Positions 11,201-21,500 of a DNA stretch of 64,000 bases are shown piece by piece (position 1 is the stretch's first letter; each line of letters begins with the position of its first letter). The notes below the pieces were generated by a model, which did not search any database, had not been told where the DNA came from, and worked only from the letters and a program-made list of their open reading frames with translations. Position numbers and translations under genes: made by a program. The stretch comes from Dactylonectria macrodidyma (lineage: Eukaryota > Ascomycota > Sordariomycetes > Hypocreales > Nectriaceae), in the NCBI GenBank assembly GCA_020744425.1, contig JAGMUV010000059.1, positions 1 through 64,000 on the forward strand, given 5' to 3'.

Positions 11201-13108
11201 ACCACGGCCTTGCCATTCATACCGATCCCAGTAATCCGTAATGCTGAACTTCTTGCTTAGCACGATATCCCGAAAGAGGCAGTATCGGCGATAGAAGTGG
11301 AAAGCGGCAATGTGAGGGTTCTGCCGCAATAGGCGGCGCGATAGAGCCATCCTCTCCGGCTCAGTGGCGGCTAGCCAGTCATCATACTGGGGCATGTGCT
11401 GATAGAGACTCCGCCAGTGTAAATCTGCCGGGCTAAACGTAATGAATGCACCAGGACAACCAAGGTTATAGGCATAGGCCTCGAGGTCCTGCCTCTTTTT
11501 GTTCCAGAATGGACGCGTACCGCGAATAGAAACCGCATGTCTTGTGATCGAGTTGATCAGCGCCTGCGCCTCCGGGTCCTCGCTGTGTTCGAGCGCCTGA
11601 ATAAGTTGCTCTCGCGTGAGCGGCTGATGCCTCCCATCATGTTGCTTCACGAAGAATCTGGACCGTGAACGTGCCTGTGACCGCATTAGTGTGTTGAAGG
11701 CGACGAAGCGGAAGGTCGGGTGGCGTGCAAAACGCCCGTCATGCCAGCGCATCGCGTGCTCGATGTAATCCCTATAATCAATAGAGCGTAACCGAGGTTC
11801 AACAAAGTCCGCTCTACCGTCTGGAAAGAGGCAGGGAAAGGCTAAGGAGAGCAGGGCGTGCGACCGGTTGAACTCATTGATCGGCGTATGGCGTATGTTC
11901 GGGAGCTCCAGCTCGTGTTGCACTTGAGTCTGGGATCTTAGAGGAAGCCCCCGGCCATCTTCCGGTCCTTCGGCGAGAATGGTCCGGAGGGCATCGAGCT
12001 CCGTATCTTTGGCCAAAAGATCTGGCACTGCAACCTCGTCCTCGAGGTCTGGTTCTGCCTCCTGATCATCCTCGGGTCCAACGTCTGTGGCATCCACCTG
12101 ACTTCGAGGGATAGCATCCAGAACATTGCCGTCCTGAGGCAATTGACTCAGCCGCTCTTCGTCGATGACGATACATCGATAGCCAGGATGATGGCGCCGG
12201 AGGTAGTTAAGCCATATGGCAACCGGCTGGCGGCGCACACGGAACTGGCGGGTAAACTGTCGGCTAAGCATTGCGTGGGACGACGTATTCGCAGGTCGGA
12301 GTAGCACAGTGTTCAACTCATGAGGCAAAAGCGGGAGCTGGTGGTACACCAAACCAACCTCACGGAGAAAGTGAACTACGTGCCCCCGATATTTGTACTG
12401 CTGGCCTCGCACAAGCATAATGTTCACGTGGACGTGAACACGGGCAATCAAGGACTCTTCGATAGGTGTGAGCTGGGGCAATTCAGTCGGTACAGGGCCA
12501 AAATCGAGCTGGTTATCCGCAGAGAAAAAGTACGGCTCGTCGGGGCGACGCTCCTCATCCTTTCGACAGCAACGCGCACAAATGCCCTCCGAGTCTATCC
12601 TCATCTGGAACCAGCGCTCTTGGCATCTACTGCAGTATTGCATCTGGTCATTGTCAAGCGTGGTCCAGAACTCGCGAAGGATGGCCTTATCGCGGTCAGT
12701 CAAGGCGCAAGCGTCGAGGTCCCCATTCCACACCGGATCTTGTGCGTGGAACACCGCCGATTGTTCAGGTGAAATCATCACTGGACTCCGATACCGTCGC
12801 GGCGGCCGTGGAGGTTGAGCTTGCGTCTGAGATTTTCTCGGCCGCCCTCCCGTACCAGGGGCAGGGCCACGACGACCACGACGACCATGAGACGGCTGTG
12901 CGGAAGGCTGCCTCGAGCGACGGCGAAGAGGGCTTTTGCCCACCGTGTCATCGTCGTTCTCGTCGTTCTCGTCTTTGTCCCCTGGTTCGGAATCGCACTC
13001 TACCCCCAATTGCTCGAGATACCTCCGTGGCCGAGCAGGCGAGAGAAGCAAATTGAAGTAGTCATCGGCGTCAATATCGGATTCAGAGAATTCTCCCATG
13101 TCACCCAT
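8282..13108 (-). CDS. Helitron Rep-helicase (RepHel) transposase
   Basis: A single uninterrupted frame of 1,608 residues begins at an ATG. The N-terminus (1-120) is acidic and basic low complexity, followed by a Cys-rich zinc-binding stretch (CSRCQERWFQMR...CARCC, about 155-190). The Helitron-like Rep domain has the HUH pair in GSPHNHGLYW (H639, H641) and the two catalytic tyrosines in YAAKYCSK (Y817, Y821). A PIF1-family helicase follows, with Walker A GGGGTGKS (1150-1157), Walker B YLIIDEKSM, the LVGDFFQLPP motif and the C-terminal HKSQ.IT and YVAVSRV motifs. In this family the protein nicks and joins single strands for rolling-circle (peel-and-paste) transposition. No frameshift or stop is seen. 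The gene begins 53 bases after the stop of the accessory gene upstream. Confidence 0.96.
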   Translation of the reverse strand: MGDMGEFSESDIDADDYFNLLLSPARPRRYLEQLGVECDSEPGDKDENDENDDDTVGKSPLRRRSRQPSAQPSHGRRGRRGPAPGTGGRPRKSQTQAQPPRPPRRYRSPVMISPEQSAVFHAQDPVWNGDLDACALTDRDKAILREFWTTLDNDQMQYCSRCQERWFQMRIDSEGICARCCRKDEERRPDEPYFFSADNQLDFGPVPTELPQLTPIEESLIARVHVHVNIMLVRGQQYKYRGHVVHFLREVGLVYHQLPLLPHELNTVLLRPANTSSHAMLSRQFTRQFRVRRQPVAIWLNYLRRHHPGYRCIVIDEERLSQLPQDGNVLDAIPRSQVDATDVGPEDDQEAEPDLEDEVAVPDLLAKDTELDALRTILAEGPEDGRGLPLRSQTQVQHELELPNIRHTPINEFNRSHALLSLAFPCLFPDGRADFVEPRLRSIDYRDYIEHAMRWHDGRFARHPTFRFVAFNTLMRSQARSRSRFFVKQHDGRHQPLTREQLIQALEHSEDPEAQALINSITRHAVSIRGTRPFWNKKRQDLEAYAYNLGCPGAFITFSPADLHWRSLYQHMPQYDDWLAATEPERMALSRRLLRQNPHIAAFHFYRRYCLFRDIVLSKKFSITDYWDRYEWQGRGSPHNHGLYWMDNCLRTDMEEEAARDVFARTWGFYITAINPEPSRTMPQGEGNPLSVDPLSIEMTFLRLSQIVNRCQRHKCNTTYCLRVRKRTGDLARDMEGAAADIEAANAANPERECRFDFPRALRELAAVIRKEGRSYYVFEAARNDSLMNNFNPAIILGWLANIDISPCTSLQAVITYAAKYCSKSEKKTESFARLADQVLPHTSHVQPLLSFSSRLMNKLIAERYYSAQEISHLLLNIPLQEGTRMVVTVDCRPLERQARSYRVDGDVNEAIGSYRKYLERKDQHEDVTYLEYLQSYNLNTWRRLAAHAKKRVLSYFPRYKSMEASSQFNDFCRIKLMMVHPHRFPEELLVVGGQRFDSFTAGYMRCRQLHDTHADDHYGEPDTDELTAEDDEFELEAHEEPIAEEDWHELARMLPDRPLEEEDIDILGRRDIDINYDWTPHVGRYTDDGILNGDYWKQRKAENTLDLDVDDQPLEARDSLNPEQRLVYDTVMGHFLTRDPSQLLLHVDGGGGTGKSYLINLLSAHLQAATQGRGAPVWRAAPTGVAGNQISGTTLHSLLHLPINKDFKPLSAIDKAQLQKKLKDIKYLIIDEKSMLGLRQLSWIDDRLREAFPNKNEEFFGGLNILLVGDFFQLPPVLQKPLYYDKEVQGVEIKGRNAYRRFDKSVFLKVVQRQRGDDQEAFRLALGELRLLQLSVESWKLLSSRVQAKLDDQEVARFVNALRVYATKDRVNEYNHYHLDRLSRPVIQVMAKNVGSGAATAPDDKAGNLAKQIPICIGSRLMLTSNLWQPVGLCNGARGTVYDIGWAPGADPIQDPPCVIMIEFDKYSGPVFLTTADGRKIVPILPVERDFLIGATLCTRTQFPLIVCYAITVHKSQSITEDMIVTDLSCRDFQTGLSYVAVSRVKTLDGLMLDAPFNRNHLVYGSPPDGMKMKMRDQKLRKRQVLTRNPYMSHNTNNGHGNGSVRR

Positions 13109-13161
13109 ATTTATCCCGTCCCGTTCTGGACAGGCGCCATGACCATCGGCTAATACGGTGG

Positions 13162-13966
13162 TTAGCCTGCATAACGACGACGATCACGGCCAGGGATACC
13201 TTCTCCAGGCTCATGAAGAACTGCAAAGACGCCCAGTTGAGATATCGAGGGAGTCAGGGAGACAGTCTCCCCTGCACGGCGCCGTGAACGATGGTCGCGC
13301 TGTATAGCCACCTGCTTTGCCTTCGCCTCGGCCTTAGAAGCATTATCTTGTGAGTCCTTCCCGCCCTTATGGAACCTAGAAGCTAAGTAAGAGTACTCAG
13401 TATTAGTTGTGCTGCTTGGGACAGGAGATGGATCAGAATGTGAGGCGATTTGATCGGTCATTAGCTGTACGGGCGGTGAGGGAGCAAGAGTCCGGAAGTT
13501 GCGCAAGCTTTGTTGGGTTGGTGGGATTGGCGTCCCCAGCACCACCTGCGGCTGGCTAATTGGCTCTTCAAATAACCTCCTCGCCGTGTGAAGTTGTCGT
13601 AGTCTCTCCGGTGAAGTAGGCTGTGTTCCGGATCTCTCGTTCGGAGGCGAAAGGCCAGCATCTGTGTCGGTTCTCTTCGGGGCTGGCCTTTCAACTGAGG
13701 AAGGACGGACAGCGAGGCTCCTCATTGTCAGAATCGCGCCTCTGGATCTGGAATTCTTCATTTAGTTAGCATTAAAAGCCCTACGGAGTGGAGAGACAGC
13801 TGACATGAGAATTGCACTGATTACGGCACTCCAGGCAATTCTTAGTGCTACCCGCAGATTTCCTTTTGCTAACGAAGTCACCAGCCGGTTTCTCCTCACC
13901 ACAGCGGGCACAGACGGTGGGAATCATGTCATCTCGTAGCCGTTGAGGAGTAGGCTTAGGACTCAT
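13162..13966 (-). CDS. Helitron-linked zinc-binding accessory protein (unknown function)
   Basis: Two exons, 13966-13818 and 13747-13162, are joined by a 70-base intron with GTGCAA donor, TGCTAAC branch point and TTCCAG acceptor, exactly in phase, giving 244 residues. The N-terminal 50 residues contain CARC and CLEC separated by 18 residues (C-x2-C-x18-C-x2-C), a compact zinc-binding fold. The rest is Pro/Ser/Arg-rich and probably disordered, ending in a basic segment (RDHRSRRR). It is co-oriented with RepHel and ends 53 bases before it, so both could be on one transcript. A role in DNA binding or target choice is inference. If the intron is not spliced, the first exon ends as a 61-residue frame. 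Confidence 0.6.
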
Positions 13967-14001
13967 TGCTTAACGAAGCAAGACATCAAGCAGCATTATA
14001 T

Positions 14002-14061
14002 GCGAAATCCAAAGTAAACAAACCGGGGGTGTACGAAATCCAACGTAAACAAACCGGGGGT
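14002..14061. repeat. 31-bp tandem duplication upstream of the Helitron genes
   Basis: Two copies of a roughly 31-base unit (core cgaaatcca.agtaaac followed by aaaccgggggt) lie head to tail, 36 bases upstream of the accessory gene's ATG. They could be promoter elements or part of the Helitron 5' terminal region. Confidence 0.7.
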
Positions 14062-14234
14062 AATGCCAGCTGCCAAGGTATGGTCCCACTTTTTTGAGGC
14101 CGTCATCCAGTTGTTGCACGTTTTGCGGCTGCCCATACAAAATTTTGGACCAATCAGAAACTTTTGGCCAATCTTGCACCAAACCCTCATATTCGGAAAA
14201 CTTAAGAACTGGTGTAGAGTCAGCCTTCGGCTGA

Positions 14235-15794
14235 ATTATTACTGTACAGTCATGTTCACTATCGCTTTCCTCTCCGGATCTCTCTTCCCTTTCTTTCAGG
14301 CAAGACGCACGGACCAGAGATACTTACGAGTACCTAGGAATACATAATTTTATTAGAGGGGTCAGAAGTGGCTGACTTTACTAGGCAATTTTGCCTGTGT
14401 AGTAATCAAAGATCCAAAAGTGGCCTTAAGAATAAGCCCTCTAAGGTACTGCAAGGTATATAGCAGCGCCACAGCTTACATAATAGATCAAGACAGTGCT
14501 GTCCACACTATAAGGTATATAGCACCTAGAATTCATATTGTTGCCTTGACCCCCAGGCTTTGGTCTGGGTATTGGTAAAACTTTATTCCATAGGTCACAC
14601 AAGTCGCTTTTGAGGTTCACTGTGTTCAGAACTTGTTATTCATACTATGTGGGTCCGGTGATACTCTTAAAGAGTGTAAGTGAAAGAGGAAGGCAATAAT
14701 GAACATTACTGTAACTTATAGCTAGCTGAAGAGAATTTGTCTATTCACTTTCATCTATAGCCCATTGATGATTCTCATTTCTTTGGCCCTTTGAGTCCAT
14801 CTTCTCTCCACACAGACCCTATGCTTCGTGTCTCCATGCTAACTGTCTCAGACAACGCCGCAAGATTGTTAGTCAGATTTCAGTCTGAGCTAGTAGCCCA
14901 ACAGCCCCCACGCCACGTTTCTGCTAATTCCTCTCCAGTTGCCCAAAGACAAAGCCCGATACAACTGTGGCGTACCACACCACCCTGTGTCATATATCGC
15001 TAATTGGCGGCATTCTTGGCAGAAGTGCATTTTCCTTTTCAACCCTCGACCGAGGATGATGCAGCATATGTGGCGCCAAAGGCTTCCGGTGTTAAAAGTC
15101 CATGGTGGTTAAAAGACCCTCCGAGCCCAGTAGGTAGAGGTCTTGGCTATCAAAAGAAACTGCCTCTAGCTTCCTACAAATGCTTCCGCGCAAATTCAAA
15201 AGCAACGGCAAGATTTCTTAAGCACTACCTTCAAATCTAGGATATCCCTCACCTGCCAAGTTCTATCTCAGCTTAGCTAGTAAATTGCTTCCATTTTTTA
15301 GCCCACAATGCCCGTCAACTGGGCTGAACACGAACGGGAAGCCGTCAAGCTGTATGTCGAAGAGGCAGAACCGCAGATGACATTATCAAATGCCTCAGTA
15401 AGTAAAAGGCAAGACATGTGACATGTATATCTGTGGTCGGCGACACAGTCAAAGCTCATCTACAACTAGCATTGGTATGCAAATCCCCTAACCTGCTCGG
15501 TCAATGGCTAATAAGGTGATCGAAGACTGGAATTTCGAAGTATGCGGTCATCAGCGCGTTAAAATACGTACTCTGGACCCACAGGATTCGACTCAATCGG
15601 AAAACGTGACTCATTATCCTTTTCCATCCATCTCCACAGTACTAGGCGCTAAGCCAGGCATTCTTACTATCCAAATATATCTCCATCGTAAATTAGTTTC
15701 TACAGATTGATGACTAAACTCACAGACGGACTCACACTCAGCAATAGGCATAGTAGCGAATATCACACATATCTCTCTTAGCTTTAAAGCATAG
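14235..15794. other. AT-rich interval with no convincing gene
   Basis: Frames at 14791-15003, 15004-15240 and 15504-15710 are short, and none shows a recognisable domain. An ATG at 15308 starts about 30 residues (MPVNWAEHEREAVKLY...) loosely resembling the start of fungal Clr5-type N-termini, but it ends quickly and I do not call it. The composition suggests mutated repeat DNA. Confidence 0.45.
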
Positions 15795-16560
15795 GTCTTC
15801 TACATCTTCCTAAGATATGCCTAGCATCCTCGTCATAGGGAAGCATAATAGAGCGGTAAGACCTTAAGAAAGCCCTATATTAAACCACCTCCCCACCTCT
15901 CTTTCGTAGCGATCTTCAGACTAAGGATAGTAACATACCTTAATAACGGCTTTATTAATGTCCGTAAAGCCAGCCAACGCGAGCTAGCGCCGTATTTCGT
16001 CAGGATCCACCCTCATAGAACGGCCATATCGATCCAGCGCAGCGCTGCTATCAATTCAATTCAAGTAACACAAAAGCAAAAAAAGCGGCTATCTGATTGG
16101 AGAACTTGAATTGGTTACCCAATTCAATTCAAGTTATCCAATTAAAATACAGGGTTTTTTGCTTTTTTATTACTTGAATTGAATTGATAGCAGCGCTGAT
16201 CCAGCGACTTAAGAAGCTTAGAAGTCCATTCATCGAGAGCGCTGTCAGTTAGAAGAGTACCGTCATTATAACGTAGAACTAAATCGATTTCGACCTGCTC
16301 TATATAGCCTATTCTGGGTTTCAGATGACTATAAGTGAATCAGTTAGGAAAGGCAGGGGAGGTAGAAGTGACTCTATGCCCACATAAACATCTTTTAGTA
16401 CATTTCCTACTAGCATTAGATACTTCTGAAGAGCATCTATGCCTAAATGAAGTCCTAGTCCCGATCTATTATATCCTACGAATCCTTAATGTCAAATGGT
16501 TAAGGAGGGTTCATTATTAAGGGAATCCTAAACTATATAAGTAAACGAAGGGCAATATAT
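15795..16560 (-). pseudogene. LaeA-like SAM methyltransferase pseudogene, mutated and split by a MITE
   Basis: On the minus strand, from about 16330 down, the sequence reads SHLKPRIGYIEQVEIDLVL...NDGTLLTDSALDEW...LLKSLDR. It is interrupted at 16198 and resumes below 16040 with YGRSMRVDPDEI, AGFTDINKAVIKV and, further on, GLTALL...MTRMLGIS.EDVEDLCFKAKRDM.DIRYYAY. This is the order of the C-terminal half of fungal TAM-domain (LaeA-like) methyltransferases: hLKPGGyiE, then D..W, then the LTR.LGWs.eEv block and the final AY. Several internal stops (TAG or TAA where Trp, Gln or Glu codons are expected) and Arg/Ile in place of the Gly-Gly of KPGGY fit C-to-T and G-to-A changes as in RIP. Upstream, a decayed MLFRSI recalls the MLFGSI motif. 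The gene is certainly dead; identification rests on motif order. Confidence 0.72.
16040..16198. mobile_element. hAT-type MITE (159 bp) with 8-bp TSD
   Basis: The ends are near-perfect inverted repeats of about 29 bases (cagcgctgctatc..., mirrored as ...gatagcagcgctg). The octamer atccagcg flanks both sides (16032-16039 and 16199-16206). An 8-bp duplication and CAG-initial ends are the hAT hallmark. The interior has no coding capacity. The insertion point interrupts the methyltransferase pseudogene, whose reading continues on both sides. Confidence 0.88.
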
Positions 16561-17342
16561 ACTACACATACTTATATTTCAGGCTGGATTATATTAAAAT
16601 CGAGCCCCTATATAATCATATGAGGATATTTTCTGCATCCGGGTTTGTCAGACTCGAAGGTGAAAACGCTCATTTAAGGAGAGGACGTACTCAGATAGCT
16701 CAATCGCTCAGATTCCAGTGCCTATTCTAAGATCAAGGACTCTCAATGCCTGCTTTACGTCTAATGGTGCTGAGAACAAATTGTTATTGCAAGCTACAAA
16801 GAAGAACTTGTAGAATATGTCCAGACGATTCTTCTCTTCCTTTGCGCAAGGCGGGGTGAGTCTCATTGCTACTTCATGGGCGCTGATCATCCTTACTTCA
16901 TCAAAGTTCGGACCTCCGGGCAGCGGGTCTGAACAGCGGAAGACCTTCCTTCCGATTAAATGTATGACGTTTTGGTCTGTTGGATGTGACATCTTGTTCT
17001 ACATCATATATCCTCGTGGTTTGTTCAGCGACTTACTAATCATCCCAAAAGGGTAAAAATATGATCTGGATCGGTTCTGGATATCCAGGAGGCAGCACGC
17101 CTTCACCTCTGGAGTGGATTGGAGCGACCCTCGGATCCAGCTCCAATCCAATCCAATAAGATCACTGAGTACAAGCAGCCAAGACGATTCTTAAGGCAGG
17201 GTCCTGGAGCCTTTCGGGCAGCCCCGTCCACAGTACTTAATAAACACAGCGCAGACAAGTGATTACTGGTATATAGAAGTTCAGGAAGGCCAGGAAAGGC
17301 CTGACAAGTGCATAGATACAGAACAGCTAGAAGGACTACTAG
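16561..17342. other. No supported gene
   Basis: Frames of up to 106 codons exist (for example minus 17103-17423) but show no family resemblance and no matching splice signals. The first part is AT-rich, probably more of the mutated methyltransferase neighbourhood. Confidence 0.45.
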
Positions 17343-17557
17343 TGACGCGCTTGATATCTTCGAAGGGGTCCTAGAATCGTCGAAGAGGCTCTTTGGAGAG
17401 GGGGAACCCGCGGACTCTATCAACCATGGAAGGCGTTGCCACGACGTACAATCTCCAAGGACGGAAGAGAGAAGCTATTGAACTGCAGACGAAGATCGTG
17501 TCCATTGCGGAGCGTCGGCTTAGCAAAGACGATCCCAGCACCTTGTCTTTCAAGTGA
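17343..17557 (+). pseudogene. TPR-repeat remnant (kinesin-light-chain-like TPR of fungal NLRs)
   Basis: In one frame the stretch before 17393 reads ALDIFEGVLESSKRLFGEG. After a one-base shift it continues as NPRTLSTMEGVATTYNLQ...KREAIELQTKIVSIAERRL...DDPSTLSFK and then a stop. This matches the 42-residue TPR pattern (G.eHPdTL...lA..y..qGr..EAi.l...v...r...LG..Hp.TL) common at the C-termini of fungal NLR and TPR proteins. Only about one and a half repeats survive, with one frameshift, so it is a fragment. It lies about 1 kb from the 3' end of the NLR at 18581 but on the opposite strand, and the NLR's own C-terminus is of another type. Confidence 0.6.
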
Positions 17558-18580
17558 GCCTTGCTCGAATTTGTGAACAATTGCCTGTCTTAGCAGTCCT
17601 CTGATGTTTAGATTCTCCGAGGGGATATGTCGATAGCGTCGTCAGACAAGAGTTTTGGTTTTGCATTTGCTGGAGAGAGATGGATAGAATGGTCTGCATT
17701 TTATGCTTTACCGTATCAGTACAGGAGTTGTGTCGACAGAACCATCTCTCGACGTACTCTAGTACGAGGACTGTGCACGTTATGCCTTTCGGAACAGTAA
17801 CCCCACTATCCGGCTCCAGGGGCCAGGGCATCAATGCCGCCGATGTCTAGACGCCGAGGTAGCAAATAACCTCCCCCCCGAGGAACCGACCCTGGATAAA
17901 CCGAGGCAATTGAAGGCAAAGAGAAGTGACATCATAGACGAGAGACATGAGCGGAGTGCAGGTAGATCGACATGCCGATTCATACAGCCATGCGTGCCCA
18001 AGCAGATCAAGCAATTGCCCTGCCGTCGAGGCCTTTGAAATCTTTCTGGACACTCATATCTCAAGGTACCAGCGGAAGCAGAAGACCAGCTAAGCAACCG
18101 ATTGCTACAAGATATCGAAGCACGCACAAAATACTGAACAGAGCCTCTGGATGTATGAAATTGCGTGCCTCTACCTCCCCACGGTTGGTCGCACCCAAAC
18201 CTATGGTTCCAGGAATAAGTCTGAGCACCCAGAAACTGTGCTCCCCCCCCCCTTCCGGTCTTTTACTATTCTATGAAGACTCCGCCCAACAAGCGGGGTG
18301 TCGCTCTTACAAACTGTGAGACGCCAGCCTGGACTCGTTTCCGAGTTCGAGGCAGACATTGTGGGTGCATGTCGACAGAGATTGACTTCGCTTGGGTACA
18401 TTGTGGTCACCCTTCTAGTGTAACCCTTATTCCTTTATAATGCACTACCCTAAGCCCCCACCCGTCGATAGAGATCCAGATCTGGTTCACGCATAGGTGG
18501 GGTTTTTGTTGCATTCACTTCAGGAGGGTGGTGATGTAGAAGTTCTCGATTGACCATGAAGGAATACGGGTACGCTCTTC
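17558..18580. other. No supported gene
   Basis: Short frames only. A C-run interrupts the sequence at 18242-18251. A plus-strand stretch around 18040-18180 contains EIFLDTHISRYQRKQ-like coding texture but carries a stop and no recognisable motif. It may be further debris of the TPR-type gene; the evidence is too thin to call. Confidence 0.4.
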
Positions 18581-21500
18581 TCAGTTTTCCTCCAGCCAAA
18601 AACTCTTCCAAGCCTTCTGACACAATTCATCCCTTACCTTACGCAGGTAGTCCTGAAAGCCAACCTCTTCCGTTCCCTCAATCCTCAGCTTGCCATCTTT
18701 AATCCCTTTCCAGCCTCTGACGGGTGCTTTGACGACGTGGTGATTCTTGCCACAAAACCTCTGCCCTTCCAGGAGCTCCCCACGTAGCTGATAGCATTCT
18801 GAGCATAGGAAGCAGAAACAAGTATAGCAGTAATACGCTCCGTTATTGCCCCAACGTCGGAAGGTGGTCGTCGGACTGCAGGATCCGTCGCAGTTGTACT
18901 CTCGGGCCTCGGTCTTGACAATGTCGCCTTCATCTTCCGAAGGCTGCTCACTCTCCCTCGCCTTCGTCTCACTGGAGCTTCCTGCGCCAGCATCGCTCGC
19001 TCTTCCACCGTCTTCTTCATCACTCTCATCCTCGTCTCCTTCTATCTTTTTCAAGTATGACTCTTCATCCTCCTTATCTGATTTGCTGAGATGACTGAAC
19101 ATGGCTGAAAAGATAATGAATGAACCCTTGTGAAGATCTTCCCCATCCTTGACAGCAGAACCCAAGACAAAAAGCGCTTCTGATAAAAGCAGAAGATTGT
19201 TCCCATCGTTCCACGCAATGTCATCGGTCAATCCCTCAATGCAAGCGTTGATTTGCTCCTGAAGCATGGTCTGGAACGTTAGGGCAGGTCCCATCTTGAG
19301 ATGCATCTTCGCCAGAGTAAGACCATATCGGATCATCCACGAATTGATTGTGTGAGGCACATCCATGGCCAGTGGGCTCGTGGTGAGGCTTTGCATAGCT
19401 TCGAGAAGCTGTTGTTTAGCTCCAGGGTCACATGACGTCCTGAAAAGATGAAACAAGACTTCCGACTGAAGCGTCAGTGCAAAGCCAAATGTCCAGTCGG
19501 GCCTGTAATTTGTGACTGCGTACGGGTGACCCGTGGACCTGCTGTTGAAGACCTGGTCGAGAACATTTCTCGCTTTGCCAAGATCTCCAGACACCCGAAT
19601 GTAGAATTTGGCAAGCTTGATGCGTAGGGGAGCTCCGGCATTTACGTTGTCCAGATAATTGATGACACCATCGTACACTTCTGTAACGAACGCAGTCTCT
19701 CCAGTCGAGGCCGCAATATTCAACAAAAGGTTGTGGCGGGCTTGTCCTTCCTCATGATATTCCCAGGCCATCCAAATGAGCTGCTCTGGCGTCGTCCATG
19801 ATTTTAGAGTAGCCATGTATGACCTATCATGCTTTCGATCGGAATAGAGGCTGAGTTGCTCGCTAAGGATATCACCAGTAGTCAGCTCCGATGGGTCGAC
19901 GGCCTTAGCGGTGGAAAATGATTTGGCTGCTGCGGCAATGTCTCTTCTCTTGGCTTCTATGCGCGCCTTAGTGAGGTAGGCGGCTCTCTTGAGGGATGGA
20001 CTGATGTAGGCTGCGTTAAGATCCTCACTGTACGTCAAGACGTATTGGTACGCCTCTTGCACGCGGCCTTGTTCAGAGAGAATCTGCACCATGAGAACTA
20101 GGGCCTTGAAGTTTTCAAGCCGCTGATTCTCGTCAAGGATTTCCAGTGATGCCCATATTTCTAGCGCCTGGCCGCACATCTTTCCTGCAGGGCCTCGTTG
20201 TTGGAAGTGCAGCATCAGCTCCGCCACCACGCGATACGACTGGGCACCCATCTCCACGTCTGCATAGAGATGTGGAACTCCCAGTATTTCAGGTCTGAAT
20301 TTCGGAGGACTCTCCTCATCTCCACCTCGAGCTAAAGGAAAATTCTCTTCTGCTTTTGCAGAGAGGAAACCATAACGTCCGCTCTGTTCCTGATCAGTAC
20401 CAGCACGGAATGTCATCGGCAACTGCGCGCCATATGAACTTACATAGTTAAGCGAATTCCTCAATGCGTTGAAGGCTTTCAGTGCGTCAGTATTTGCTTT
20501 CGATTGATAAAGGTTTCGAAGGTGAGCTTTAGTCAGTGAAAGAAGTGTCTCGCTGTTATCCTCCGCCACACGTCCCCACCATTTCCGAGCATCCTTGCGT
20601 AGATGAAAGTTGTTATCCGGCGGTATATTGTTCGCCCATAGATTGATACGTTCAAAGCCTGAGAAGAAGGCATATAAATACTCCGACTCGTTATACTCGA
20701 CCATATCAGCGAACGCAGATCGGTTGAGAAGTTCCCAGAGTACGTCCATCACCTCCAGCAGCTGGTCGTCAGAATGCCGCTCGGGCCTAATACTTTGCCA
20801 GTGCTCTAGCACGTGCTGTGCTGCGTAGATCCGGATTGGGGGGTGACTTCCATTCAAATGAGCACCGTCAGGAGGCTGTACAAGCCGGGCCATGACGAGG
20901 AATATTTGTCGATGAGCCTCCGATGCTTCCCAATGCGCCTTGCCCCATTTTGAAGATGAGCCGTAGAAGAATGATTGCATCGATCGCTCCCGGAAATTGA
21001 CAGGCAGCTTCCCATCATCGTATATCAGCTTGGTACTTAGGGGATGGCCCTTATCAAGCTCCTCAACCTTGGTCAAGGCTCCGCCCATCGCTTCAATTCT
21101 CGCCCTCTCTTCGGCATCCGTACCAGAGTCGCCAACTTGAAGAAAAAAAGTGAAAACTTCCGATAGTTCCCTAGTATCGACAATTTCTCCGTCGCTGAGC
21201 TTCTCAAGAAGCGACGTAACTTCATCGAGAGAAAGCGGCCGAAACGAATGCGCAACGAGATGCAAAAGCAGAGTGGTGATTTGCTGGCGCGATGAGGAGA
21301 ATCGTTTAACGCAAGAATTTAATAGATTGTCGTAGAGGTCGTACAGATTCGGTATGGTTGGTCTTTCGAGATTGCGGAGAACGGGGCCTTCACGACGAAG
21401 GCTATTTAGCCTTGCCAGCATGTACTCGGCGTGCAACATACCTACAATCCGTTAGTAACCTGCATCGTCCCCGACATGAAAACCCCGGTATACGCACTCG

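Larger units (their letters stand above)
8188..14234 (-). mobile_element. Helitron (autonomous, borders approximate)
   Basis: The element is defined by its Rep-helicase gene (8282-13108) and a small upstream gene (13162-13966), both on the minus strand. The 5' side is towards high coordinates. The interval before the first gene holds a 31-base tandem repeat. A 14-base palindrome-containing sequence (cagccttcggctga) at 14221-14234 recurs in inverted orientation at 8231-8244, beside the 3' hairpin. Helitrons lack target-site duplications, so the exact ends (TC... and ...CTRR between A and T) cannot be fixed here. Both genes are open, so the element looks potentially autonomous. Confidence 0.62.

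Noticed and set aside
15308..15420. Start of a Clr5-type gene (MPVNWAEHEREAVKLY...)
   Set aside because: The resemblance covers under 30 residues, the frame closes quickly and no continuation could be found through splicing.
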